Position numbers and translations under genes: made by a program. Shown here piece after piece: positions 20,236-30,956 of a DNA stretch of 64,000 nucleotides (position 1 is its first letter; each line of letters begins with the position of its first letter). This DNA comes from Pollutimonas sp. M17. GTDB lineage: Bacteria; Pseudomonadota; Gammaproteobacteria; Burkholderiales; Burkholderiaceae_B. Where the stretch lies: contig NZ_CP107548.1 of NCBI RefSeq assembly GCF_025836975.1, positions 806,001-870,000 of the forward strand, given 5' to 3'. The notes below the pieces were generated by a model that was given only the letters and a program-made list of their open reading frames with translations, was not told where the DNA came from and made no database searches.

Positions 20236-20709
20236 TTAGCGGCGATGATGATCAAGCAGCCGTTTCACGGCATCGGCGAGCGGACCAGGCCGCAATGCGC
20301 CGCGCAGTTCGTCGAAAGCGTCCAGCGCCGCGTCGTCCAGCGGGATCACCTCTTTGTCTGACTTTTTTGTCTGGCTTTGTAACAGGCCGGCTTGAACCCT
20401 GACCTTGATTTCGTTAAGGTTCCAACCGCCGAAGGCAAGCGCCTGCACGACGCTGGGGGCCAGTTGCCGCAGCCTTGCGGCATAGGCTGCGCTGGGAACC
20501 GCCAGCGTCATTTGCTGTCTTTCTATACGTGCCACCTTGCACACCAGGGCCAGGGCGGGCGGCAAGGCATTTTTTGCCGCCTGCTCCGCCGCCAGCAGCC
20601 TGCGCGCCGTCTCCAGAACCTGTGCGCCCTGCCGGTCGTCGCCCAGCCAGCTCAGCGCCAGGGTGGCGGCTTGCGCATTGTCGTGGTGTCGTCCTGCGGA
20701 TCGTGGCAT
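20236..20709 (-). CDS. dciA: DciA-type replicative helicase loader (DUF721)
   Basis: 157-residue DUF721 protein convergent with lpxC. DciA is the ancestral bacterial loader of the DnaB helicase, used where DnaC is absent. The visible signature is the alpha-beta domain at residues 20-110, including the run from LARRLLAAE through LPPALALVCKVARIERQQMTLAVPSAAYAARLRQLAPSVVQAL (broken here only to describe order), ending in a beta strand NEIKVRVQ. The C-terminal 50 residues are low in conservation. Its position between lpxC and secA is typical of beta- and gammaproteobacteria. ATG at 20707-20709. Function is by family; the gene product has no enzymatic motif. Confidence 0.8.
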   Translation of the reverse strand: MPRSAGRHHDNAQAATLALSWLGDDRQGAQVLETARRLLAAEQAAKNALPPALALVCKVARIERQQMTLAVPSAAYAARLRQLAPSVVQALAFGGWNLNEIKVRVQAGLLQSQTKKSDKEVIPLDDAALDAFDELRGALRPGPLADAVKRLLDHHRR

Positions 20710-20752
20710 GCCTGTATCGATGAAAAATTGAATTGAAGTGAGATTAAGTCAA

Positions 20753-21718
20753 ATGCGGAACAGCTTTGTTGATTCTAACGCCAGAGTACTGCGGGTGGCC
20801 TTTGTGACGCTGATCGCGGCGGCGGCCATGGGCGCATCGGCGGCGGCCGGCGCCTGGGTCCAGTCGCAGATGCAGAAGCGCCCGGCCCTGACGGCGGACC
20901 AGGAGCGCGCCATTACAGAGCAGGCATCCCGGGATTCCGCTTATGTGCGTGAGAACGTCAACCTGCTGGCTTCCAAGGTGGGCGACCTGCAGGCCAAGCT
21001 GATTGCCATGGACGCCCTGAGCAAGCGGGTGGCCGATGCCGCGGGCGTATCGTATACCGATCCCGAAGTGCATGCGAGCCTGGAGCAGGGCGATGCGCCG
21101 CCGGTCATGGACTACATCACCGCCGAACATGGCGCCTCCTGGTCGGCCGAGGGCCTGGGCCGCCAGCTGGATGCATTGGCGCAGCAGCTGTCCGATAAAA
21201 AGAGCGGCTTCGAAATGCTGGACCTGGTCCTGACCCGGCGCAGCGGCGTCGAGGCCGGGCTGCCCACGCTCAATCCGGTCAACTATCCCTATCTGAGCTC
21301 CTCCTTCGGCTGGCGGCGCAATCCGGTGACCGGCCGGCATTCCATGCACGAGGGCCTGGATTTCGCCGCGCCCAAGGGCACGCCCATCCATGCGGCCTCG
21401 GGCGGCGTGGTGACCGAGGCGCGCTATGCGCCGGGCTACGGCAAGCTGGTCGAGATCAACCACGGCAACGGCCTGATCACCCGCTATGCCCACGCGTCGT
21501 CCATCAACGTGAAAATGGGCGACCTGGTCGAGAAAGGGCAAATGATCGCGCGGGTGGGTTCCACCGGCCGGTCCACGGGATCCCACCTGCATTTCGAGGT
21601 GCGCATGGCGGGGCATCCCCTTGATCCCACACTGTTTTTGGCCCGCCAGGACCCGGCGGAACAGCTTGTGGCCGACGCCTCGCCGCAGGCGGAAGCCGTC
21701 GCGCCGCAGGTGCGTTAA
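20753..21718 (+). CDS. M23-family (LytM-type) peptidase, membrane-anchored
   Basis: 321 residues. One N-terminal membrane anchor (about residues 14-36), a helical region ([26 protein letters not shown]) and a C-terminal LytM domain. The zinc-binding pattern is complete: HEGLDFAAP (first His and Asp) and HLHFEVRM (second pair). It is therefore probably an active peptidoglycan endopeptidase in the periplasm, or, if the anchor is cleaved, exported. ATG at 20753 was chosen because GTGAGA lies 9 bases before it; a GTG at 20738 is in frame but has no ribosome-binding site. It lies between dciA (divergent) and secA, the same place as related genes in Bordetella-like genomes. Confidence 0.88.
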   Translation: MRNSFVDSNARVLRVAFVTLIAAAAMGASAAAGAWVQSQMQKRPALTADQERAITEQASRDSAYVRENVNLLASKVGDLQAKLIAMDALSKRVADAAGVSYTDPEVHASLEQGDAPPVMDYITAEHGASWSAEGLGRQLDALAQQLSDKKSGFEMLDLVLTRRSGVEAGLPTLNPVNYPYLSSSFGWRRNPVTGRHSMHEGLDFAAPKGTPIHAASGGVVTEARYAPGYGKLVEINHGNGLITRYAHASSINVKMGDLVEKGQMIARVGSTGRSTGSHLHFEVRMAGHPLDPTLFLARQDPAEQLVADASPQAEAVAPQVR

Positions 21719-21813
21719 ACTGTATCGTTTTCCTGCGGAAAAATCCGCCAACCCCAACAGACAGGCATGGGAATTTGCGCCGTGCACGGCAAGTTCGCAT
21801 CGACGACACAAGA

Positions 21814-24555
<2,742 letters not shown>

Positions 24556-24566
24556 GACGTTTGACC

Positions 24567-24602
24567 CCGGACGCCCCGCCTTTGACGGGGCGTCCGGTTT
24601 TT
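24567..24602 (+). terminator. Rho-independent terminator of secA
   Basis: A perfect 12-pair stem (24567-24578 with 24586-24597), loop of seven bases, then five T residues. It starts 12 bases after the secA stop and ends the transcript before the convergent mgtE. Confidence 0.9.
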
Positions 24603-24658
24603 GTCCCGCCGCGTTTGCGCGCCGCAGGCCTTGCCGGCAGGCAGGCAGCGTTCAGGGG

Positions 24659-26137
24659 CTAGAGCAGGAACAGCGTAGCCAGGCCCAGGAAAACAAAAAA
24701 GCCCAGCGAATCGGTCGCGAAGGTGAGCAGCACCGAGGATCCCATCGCGGGATCCTTGCCGAAGCGGTCGCGCAGCATGGGGATGAGCACACCCAGCGCC
24801 GCGCCGATCAGCATATTGCAGATCATCGCCGCCATCATCACGGCGGCGATGGCGATGGAGCCCGAGATGGCCCAGGCGAAACAGGCCGCCACCACGCTTC
24901 CGCAGGCGCCCACCATGAGGGTTACCGTGAGTTCGCGCTTGACCAGCTGCCAGGCATTGGAGCCGCTGACCCGGCCCACGGCCAGGGCCCGTATGATCAT
25001 GGTCATGGTCTGATTGCCCGAGTTGCCGCCTATGCCCGCCACGATGGACATCAGGAAGGCCAGGATCACGATGTGGCTCACGGTGTCTTCGAAACGCGAC
25101 GCCACCAGCGAGGCGATGGACGCCGTGCACAGATTGACGAACAGCCAGGGCGCGCGGTTACGCAACGCGTCCAGCACGGGCGCGAAAATATCCTCTTCCT
25201 GCAGGCCGGCGCGCGACAGGGCCTGCTCCTGGGAGTCTTCCTGAATGACGTCGACCACTTCGGCAATGGTGACTCGCCCGATAAGGCGGCCCTGGTCGTC
25301 GATGACGGGCGCCGATACCAGGTCGTAGCGTTCGAACGCGCCCGCCGCGTCGGCGTCGGAGTCCAGCGGGTTCAGGGTCAGGTAGTCGGTCACCATGACG
25401 TCGGACACCAGGTTCTCGGGCTCGCGGACCAGCAGGGTCGAGAGGTAGAGCGTGCCTTGCAGCCTGTCCTGGCGGTCGACCACGAAAATCTGGTCGGTAT
25501 GGTCGGGCAGCTCGTGCAGCCGGCGCAAATAGCGCAACACCACTTCGAGCGAAACATCTTCGCGCACGCGGACCATTTCGAAGTCCATGATGGCGCCCAC
25601 CGTGTCTTCGGGGTAGCCCATGGCCTCGATCAGCTGTGCGCGCTCTTCGTCGGTCAGCCCTTTCTGCACTTCGGCGATGACGTCGGCGGGCAGATCGGCG
25701 GCCAGGTCGGCGATCTCGTCGGCGTCCATGGTGCCGGTCGCGGCGATCAGGTCCTGGTGATCCATGGACTCGATCAGGGATTCGCGCGCCCAGTCGTCGA
25801 CTTCCAGCAGCACGTCGGCGTCGTGCTCGGCGCTGACCAGCTGCCAGACCGCCTGGCGTTCGTTTACCGGCAGCGATTCCAGGATGAAGGCGATGTCGGC
25901 CGGATGCAGGTCGTTGACGATGGCCTTTATTTCGCTTTCGTGCTGCCGGTGCAGCAGGCCTTCGAGCAGGTTGGATTTGTCGTCGTCCTCGTACTGGCGG
26001 TGCGCCAGGGCCTCCACCACTTCCTGCCGCTTGAGGATGGCTTGCAACTGCTGCAGGGCAAGCTGCGCGTCTTCGGGGTCGAGGCGGCGCGGAATCACGA
26101 TCGCCGCGCTTTCAGCCTGGACTGGGGTATCCGACAT
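24659..26137 (-). CDS. mgtE: MgtE-type magnesium transporter
   Basis: Mg2+-gated channel of the inner membrane. 492 residues: N-terminal MgtE helical superhelix (about residues 45-145, HPADIAFILESLP is diagnostic), two CBS domains (about 150-275), and five C-terminal membrane helices that contain the GIGGNSGNQTMTMIIRALA pore signature. The ATG at 26137 (MSDTPVQ) was taken; a TTG two codons upstream is possible. It follows yciA by 15 bases on the same strand, so the two may be cotranscribed. I saw no Mg2+ riboswitch upstream. Confidence 0.93.
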   Translation of the reverse strand: MSDTPVQAESAAIVIPRRLDPEDAQLALQQLQAILKRQEVVEALAHRQYEDDDKSNLLEGLLHRQHESEIKAIVNDLHPADIAFILESLPVNERQAVWQLVSAEHDADVLLEVDDWARESLIESMDHQDLIAATGTMDADEIADLAADLPADVIAEVQKGLTDEERAQLIEAMGYPEDTVGAIMDFEMVRVREDVSLEVVLRYLRRLHELPDHTDQIFVVDRQDRLQGTLYLSTLLVREPENLVSDVMVTDYLTLNPLDSDADAAGAFERYDLVSAPVIDDQGRLIGRVTIAEVVDVIQEDSQEQALSRAGLQEEDIFAPVLDALRNRAPWLFVNLCTASIASLVASRFEDTVSHIVILAFLMSIVAGIGGNSGNQTMTMIIRALAVGRVSGSNAWQLVKRELTVTLMVGACGSVVAACFAWAISGSIAIAAVMMAAMICNMLIGAALGVLIPMLRDRFGKDPAMGSSVLLTFATDSLGFFVFLGLATLFLL

Positions 26138-26152
26138 AGGCAAACCTTGCGT

Positions 26153-26560
26153 TCAAACGGGTGGAAGAGGGCGGCGCTTGCGCTGGTCGTCGGTGGCGAC
26201 GTAGGTGAGGATGGCTTCGGTGACTTTGACCACTTCGAGCTCCAGCCGCTGGCGCTCGGCATAGACTTCCACTGAAATGGTGATGGAGGTGTTGCCCACC
26301 TTGACGATCTCGGCATAGAAGCTGAGCAGGTCGCCGACGAACACCGGCTGCTTGAAGGTGAAGGAATTGACCGCGACGGTGGCCACGCGGCCGGCTGCGC
26401 GCCGGGTGGCGGGAATGGAGCCGGCGATGTCGACCTGCGCCATGATCCAGCCGCCGAATACGTCGCCATGGATATTGGCGTCGGAGGGTTGCGGCATGAC
26501 GCGTAAGACGGCGTGGCGCTCTGGAGGGGGCAAGACGGTTTGGATGTTGTTGATGCTCAA
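26153..26560 (-). CDS. yciA: YciA-type acyl-CoA thioesterase (hotdog fold)
   Basis: 135 residues, single hotdog domain. The family signature is NIHGDVFGGWIMAQVDIAG, in which the Asp is part of the active site, followed by FKQPVFVGDLLSF. The enzyme hydrolyses medium and long acyl-CoAs in the cytoplasm. No ATG fits; the TTG at 26558-26560 is preceded on its strand by CTGGAG at a suitable distance, which supports TTG initiation. It is located directly upstream of mgtE. Confidence 0.88.
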   Translation of the reverse strand: MSINNIQTVLPPPERHAVLRVMPQPSDANIHGDVFGGWIMAQVDIAGSIPATRRAAGRVATVAVNSFTFKQPVFVGDLLSFYAEIVKVGNTSITISVEVYAERQRLELEVVKVTEAILTYVATDDQRKRRPLPPV

Positions 26561-26735
26561 GGCTGCTGCTCCAGATATCGATCACGCCTGCCAGGCGGGG
26601 GCCGGACCAGGCGTGCAGGGGGACCATGCATTGTAGAGTACCGGCGCGCGCCGGGGGCGTTGCGTCCGCTATTTTAATGGCAAGCTTTGGTCCGGCCGTT
26701 AAACATTTGTTAAATGGCCGGCCGCCATGCGCCGC

Positions 26736-27938
26736 CTAGCCGTTCTGGCTTGCCAGCCATTGGCGGGCGAGTTCGACCCAGTAGGTTGCGCCCAGCGGGA
26801 TGAGTTCGTCGTTGAAGTCGTAGCTGCCGTTATGGAGCATGCACGGCCCCGTTCCGTGCCCCTGGTCGCGGTGGCCGCCCTGGCCGTTGCCTATCCAGAC
26901 GTAGCATCCCGGCTTCTCCTTCAGCATGAAGGCGAAATCTTCGGCGCCCATCGAAGGCTGTACGGACTGGTCGACGTGCCCGGCGCCGACGATGCCTTCC
27001 AGAACTTTCGCGCAGAAAGCGGCTTCCGTGGCATGGTTGATGGTGGGCGGATACTTGCGGTGGAAGGCGAAATCGGACGTGCAGTTCAGGGCCCGGCTGG
27101 TGTGCTCGGTAACCTGGGCCATGCGTTGTTCGATCAGGTCCAGGGCCTGGTCGGAAAACGTGCGCACGGTGCCCCGGAGCGTGGCCTCGTTGGGGATGAC
27201 GTTGTCGGCCGATCCGCTGTGGATCTGGGTAATGCTGAGCACGGCCGGATCCAGGGGATTGCGGTCGCGCGTAACGATGGTCTGCAGGCTTTGCGCCAGT
27301 TGCACGGCGGCCATCACGGGATCGACCCCCAGATGCGGCATGGCGCCGTGCGCGCCCTTGCCCTCGAGACGGATTTCAAAGGTGTTGCTGGACGCCATGA
27401 TGGGCCCGGCGACCACGCCGAAGGTTCCGGCTTCCATGCCCGGCCAGTTGTGCATGCCGAATACGGCATCCATGGGGAACAGGCTGAACAGGCCGTCGTC
27501 GATCATGGCTTTCGCGCCGCTGAACCCTTCCTCGGCGGGCTGGAAGATCACATACACCGTGCCGGGGAAGTCGCGATGCTGGGACAGGTAGCGTGCCGCG
27601 CCCAGCAGCATGGCGGTGTGGCCGTCGTGGCCGCAGGCGTGCATTTTGCCGGGATGCTTGCTGGCATGATCGAAGGTATTGGCCTCTTGCATGGGCAGGG
27701 CGTCCATATCGGCCCGCAGGCCCACGGCCCGTTCGCCTTCGATGCCGCCCTTGATGATGCCCACGACGCCGGTTATGCCCAGGCCGCGGTGCACCGGTAT
27801 GCCCCAGGACTCGAGCTTGCCCGCAACCAGATCGGCCGTCCGAACTTCCTCGTACGCCAGTTCAGGGTGCGCATGGATGTCGCGGCGGATCGCCGCGATT
27901 TCGGATTTCCATTCGACGATGGGTTCGGCCAGCTTCAT
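26736..27938 (-). CDS. M20-family amidohydrolase (hippurate hydrolase / peptidase-like)
   Basis: 400 residues. M20D metallopeptidase-like amidohydrolase: N-terminal IRRDIHAHPELAYEE, metal-ligand block MHACGHDGHTAMLLGAA, the PAEEGFSGAKAMIDDGLF block with the catalytic Glu, and GMHNWPG. Such enzymes release acids from N-acyl amino acids (hippurate, N-acetyl amino acids, indole-3-acetyl conjugates). The true substrate cannot be read from the sequence. ATG at 27936-27938 has AGGATCG upstream. Cytoplasmic, no signal peptide. The next gene upstream on the same strand is the IMPase-family gene. Confidence 0.87.
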   Translation of the reverse strand: MKLAEPIVEWKSEIAAIRRDIHAHPELAYEEVRTADLVAGKLESWGIPVHRGLGITGVVGIIKGGIEGERAVGLRADMDALPMQEANTFDHASKHPGKMHACGHDGHTAMLLGAARYLSQHRDFPGTVYVIFQPAEEGFSGAKAMIDDGLFSLFPMDAVFGMHNWPGMEAGTFGVVAGPIMASSNTFEIRLEGKGAHGAMPHLGVDPVMAAVQLAQSLQTIVTRDRNPLDPAVLSITQIHSGSADNVIPNEATLRGTVRTFSDQALDLIEQRMAQVTEHTSRALNCTSDFAFHRKYPPTINHATEAAFCAKVLEGIVGAGHVDQSVQPSMGAEDFAFMLKEKPGCYVWIGNGQGGHRDQGHGTGPCMLHNGSYDFNDELIPLGATYWVELARQWLASQNG

Positions 27939-28041
27939 GGTTGCGATCCTGTAGTGTTCGTTGATTGGAACTTTATACGCCAGTGCCGGCGTATCGGCAA
28001 ATCATGATCGTGCGGACGTGGACGAACCCGGGGGAGGGCCG

Positions 28042-28890
28042 CTAGCTTTTCTTCAGATGCGGCTGGATCATGGCGTCCAGCGCCGGCGCGGTGTGCGCAT
28101 TGCCCGCATAGACATAGCCTTTGATGGGCCAGGGATCACGGCGATGGATGTCTTCGCAGATGCCGCCGGCTTCGCGCACGATGAGCGTGCCCGCCGCGAC
28201 GTCCCAGGGGGCCAGGCCCATTTCCCAGTACCCGTCGTAGCGGCCGCAGGCCACCCAGGCCAGGTCGAGCGCCGCCGCCCCCAGGCGACGGACCCCCCGC
28301 GTCGTGTTGATGGCGTGATGCAGCGTGGGCATGTACTGGTCGGCGAAGGAGAAGTCGCGGAAGGGAAAGCCGGTGGCCACGACCGATTCGGCCAGGTCCT
28401 CGGTGGGCGAGCAGTTGATGCGGTGCTCGTTCAGCCAGGCACCGACGCCGTGCATGGCGGTGAAAAGCTCTTCGCGGCAGGGGTCGTAGACCACGCCGAT
28501 GATCGGCGTGTCGTGCTCCAGCGGAGTATCGTCGCAGGCCAGGGCGCCGGCATGGGCGATAAGCCCGATGGACACGGCATAGTGCGGTATGCCGTGAAGA
28601 AAATTGGTGGTGCCGTCCAGGGGGTCTATATACCAGGTGGCGGATCCGGAAGTGAAGCCGCCGCTTTCCTCGGCCACGATGCCCAATTCGGGCGTGCGTT
28701 CGCGCAGGATTTCGATGATGGCCTGCTCCGCTTCGCGGTCGGCCTGCGAGACCAGGTCGTTGCGGGTTTTCTTGTCGATGACCAGTTCGGCCCGATTGTG
28801 GGCGTATGCTTGCAATATGGCCGCGGCGGCGCGGGCGGCGGTAACGGCGGTGTCCAGATAGTCGCTAAGGGGAAGTCGGTTCGATTGCAT
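28042..28890 (-). CDS. Inositol-monophosphatase family phosphatase
   Basis: 282 residues. Mg-dependent phosphatase fold: the metal-binding motif WYIDPLDGTTNFLHG (D-x-x-D-G-T) and the C-terminal WEMGLAPWDVAAGTLIVREAGG motif are intact, and EESGG gives the first metal ligand. It could act on inositol phosphate, PAP or similar small phosphoesters; suhB-like activity is possible but the sequence does not allow me to separate these. ATG at 28888-28890. It is divergent from mnmC across an 85-base gap that contains a short perfect inverted repeat. Confidence 0.88.
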   Translation of the reverse strand: MQSNRLPLSDYLDTAVTAARAAAAILQAYAHNRAELVIDKKTRNDLVSQADREAEQAIIEILRERTPELGIVAEESGGFTSGSATWYIDPLDGTTNFLHGIPHYAVSIGLIAHAGALACDDTPLEHDTPIIGVVYDPCREELFTAMHGVGAWLNEHRINCSPTEDLAESVVATGFPFRDFSFADQYMPTLHHAINTTRGVRRLGAAALDLAWVACGRYDGYWEMGLAPWDVAAGTLIVREAGGICEDIHRRDPWPIKGYVYAGNAHTAPALDAMIQPHLKKS

Positions 28891-28975
28891 ACGGTAAAGG
28901 CCTCGCCAGCAGGAGCATCATGCTCGATCACGTATCATTGTACGTGATGGGTATTTGATTTTCGCCACGGGAAGC

Positions 28976-30841
28976 ATGTCCAGCCATTACGAACCACTAG
29001 TCCCCGCAAGGCTCGCCTTCGACCCGCGCGGCATTCCCATGAATCCGGATTTCGGGGATATCTACCATCCCGAGGCGGGAGCCCTGGAGCAGGCCGAAGG
29101 CGTTTTCCTGCAGGGCAACGGCCTGCCTCGGCGGTGGCGCGGCAAGCGGGCGTTCACGGTATGCGAAACCGGGTTCGGACTGGGCCATAATTTCCTGGCC
29201 CTGTGGCGAAGCTGGCGATCCGACGCGCAGCGATCCGCGCGCCTGCATTTCATCTCTTTCGAGGCGCATCCATTTTCCAGACAAGACCTGGCTCGATTGC
29301 TGGCCCGTCTGCCCGCGGCCGAGAAGGCGCTGGCCATCCAGCTTGTCGACGCCTGGCCGCCTTTGCTGCCCGGCATGCACCGCCTGGAGTTCGAGAAGGG
29401 CGCGCTGACCCTGACGCTGGCATTCGGATCCGTCCTGCGCCTGGCCAGACAGGTGTCGGCCGGCGTCGATGCATTCTTCCTTGACGGCTTTGCGCCGCGT
29501 GTGAACCCCGACATGTGGTCGCGTCCCCTCTTCGGCCAACTGGCGCGGCTGGCCAATCCGGATGCGACCGCCGCCACCTGGTGCTGCGCCGGCGAAATGC
29601 GCCGCGCCTTGCGCGACGCGGGCTTCCTGGTGTCCAAAGTGCGGGGCTTTGGCAGCAAGCGGGAAATGACGGTCGCCAGCCTGCGTGCGGGCATGGGCCG
29701 CAAGGCGCCTCCCCGGGGCGCCGACGATTCCGTGCTGGTGGTGGGCGGCGGGCTGGCCGGAGCCGGCGTGGCGCAGGCCCTGGCGCTGCGCGGCCGTACG
29801 GTCACCGTCCTGGATCCGGTGTTCCAGGACGGGCTGGGAGGCAGCCATCGCGGGCATCTGGCCGCCGGTTTGAGTCCCGTCATCAGTCCGGACGACGACA
29901 TACGGGCGCGGCTGAGCCGGGCCGGCGTCCTGCGCGCCTTGCAGCGCTGGCAAGGATTGCAGGGCGATGCGCGGCCCCGGCCTTGCGGCACGCTGGAGCG
30001 GGCCGGCGATCCGGAGGATGCGGCCCGGCGGCGGCTGGCGCTCGATGCGCTTCGCTTCCCCGAAGATTGGGTGCGTTGGCTGGATGCTGCCCAGGCATCG
30101 GAACGGGTGGGCCTGCCTCTGCCTTCCGGAGGGCTGTGGTTCGAACAGGGCCAGCTCGTGCAGCCGGTGCCTCTGCTGGAGGCATTGCTGAGCCTGCCGG
30201 GGGTATACTGCAAGGCGCGGTCCGCGGCATCTTTGCGCCGAAATGATTCGGGGCCATGGGCCGCATTCGACGTCCACGGGCGGGAAATCGCCAGCGCGGA
30301 CAACATCGTGCTCGCCAACGCCGCGCAAGCAGCCATGTTGCTGGCGGGAATTCCCGATCTTTCCTTGCTGAACAAGCTGGCCTCCATGCATCGCCTGGCC
30401 GGCCAGGTGGCTTATTTTTCCGGCGGGGCCGCGGCGGATGCGCGGGCCATCGTGTCGGGCGACGGCTATTGGCTGCCGGCTGTGCGTGGACAATGCACCG
30501 GCGGCAGCACCTATGTGCCTGGCGTCGCGGCCAGCACGGTGACGGAGCAGGGACGCCGCGAAGTGGCGGGCAAGCTATCCGGCTTATTGAACCTGGCGCC
30601 GGAGCAACTGGGCGCGCCGCCCCGGCCGGATGCGGGCTGGGCCGGATGGCGCGCCGCCGTCAGCGACCGTTTGCCGGTCATCGGTTCTATTGACGGCGTT
30701 CCCGGTTTGTGGCTAGCTTGCGCCTATGGTTCCCGAGGACTCAGTTGGTCGGCTCTGGCAGGCGATATCATTGCTGCCCGCCTGTGCGACGAACCCATTC
30801 CCCTGGAGCGTGAATTGCTGCGCAAAATCGGCCCGCGATAA
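28976..30841 (+). CDS. mnmC: Bifunctional tRNA modification enzyme MnmC
   Basis: Completes mnm5s2U34 in tRNA. 621 residues. N-terminal methyltransferase domain (about residues 1-235): CETGFGLGHNFL is the SAM loop and FFLDGFAPRVNPDMWS is conserved in MnmC. C-terminal FAD-dependent oxidoreductase domain (about 250-621) begins with VLVVGGGLAGAGVAQ and ends with ACAYGSRGLSWSALAGDI. ATG at 28976 is preceded by GGGAA; a TTG at 28955 would add seven residues. Both activities appear intact. Confidence 0.93.
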   Translation: MSSHYEPLVPARLAFDPRGIPMNPDFGDIYHPEAGALEQAEGVFLQGNGLPRRWRGKRAFTVCETGFGLGHNFLALWRSWRSDAQRSARLHFISFEAHPFSRQDLARLLARLPAAEKALAIQLVDAWPPLLPGMHRLEFEKGALTLTLAFGSVLRLARQVSAGVDAFFLDGFAPRVNPDMWSRPLFGQLARLANPDATAATWCCAGEMRRALRDAGFLVSKVRGFGSKREMTVASLRAGMGRKAPPRGADDSVLVVGGGLAGAGVAQALALRGRTVTVLDPVFQDGLGGSHRGHLAAGLSPVISPDDDIRARLSRAGVLRALQRWQGLQGDARPRPCGTLERAGDPEDAARRRLALDALRFPEDWVRWLDAAQASERVGLPLPSGGLWFEQGQLVQPVPLLEALLSLPGVYCKARSAASLRRNDSGPWAAFDVHGREIASADNIVLANAAQAAMLLAGIPDLSLLNKLASMHRLAGQVAYFSGGAAADARAIVSGDGYWLPAVRGQCTGGSTYVPGVAASTVTEQGRREVAGKLSGLLNLAPEQLGAPPRPDAGWAGWRAAVSDRLPVIGSIDGVPGLWLACAYGSRGLSWSALAGDIIAARLCDEPIPLERELLRKIGPR

Positions 30842-30956
30842 GGGATTCCGGCTTTTCAAGAGGTATATAAACTCGTGCGATTTTATTTTATGGCTCAAAT
30901 CCGTCAAAATAATGACTTTTGAATGCTTTTTGGGCGTAAGCCCCGAGGATTGCGCT

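Noticed and set aside
26692-26721. Stem-loop 15 bases beyond the M20 amidohydrolase stop considered as a terminator
   Set aside because: A good stem (one mismatch) but no T run on either strand; it may be only a 3' stabilising structure.
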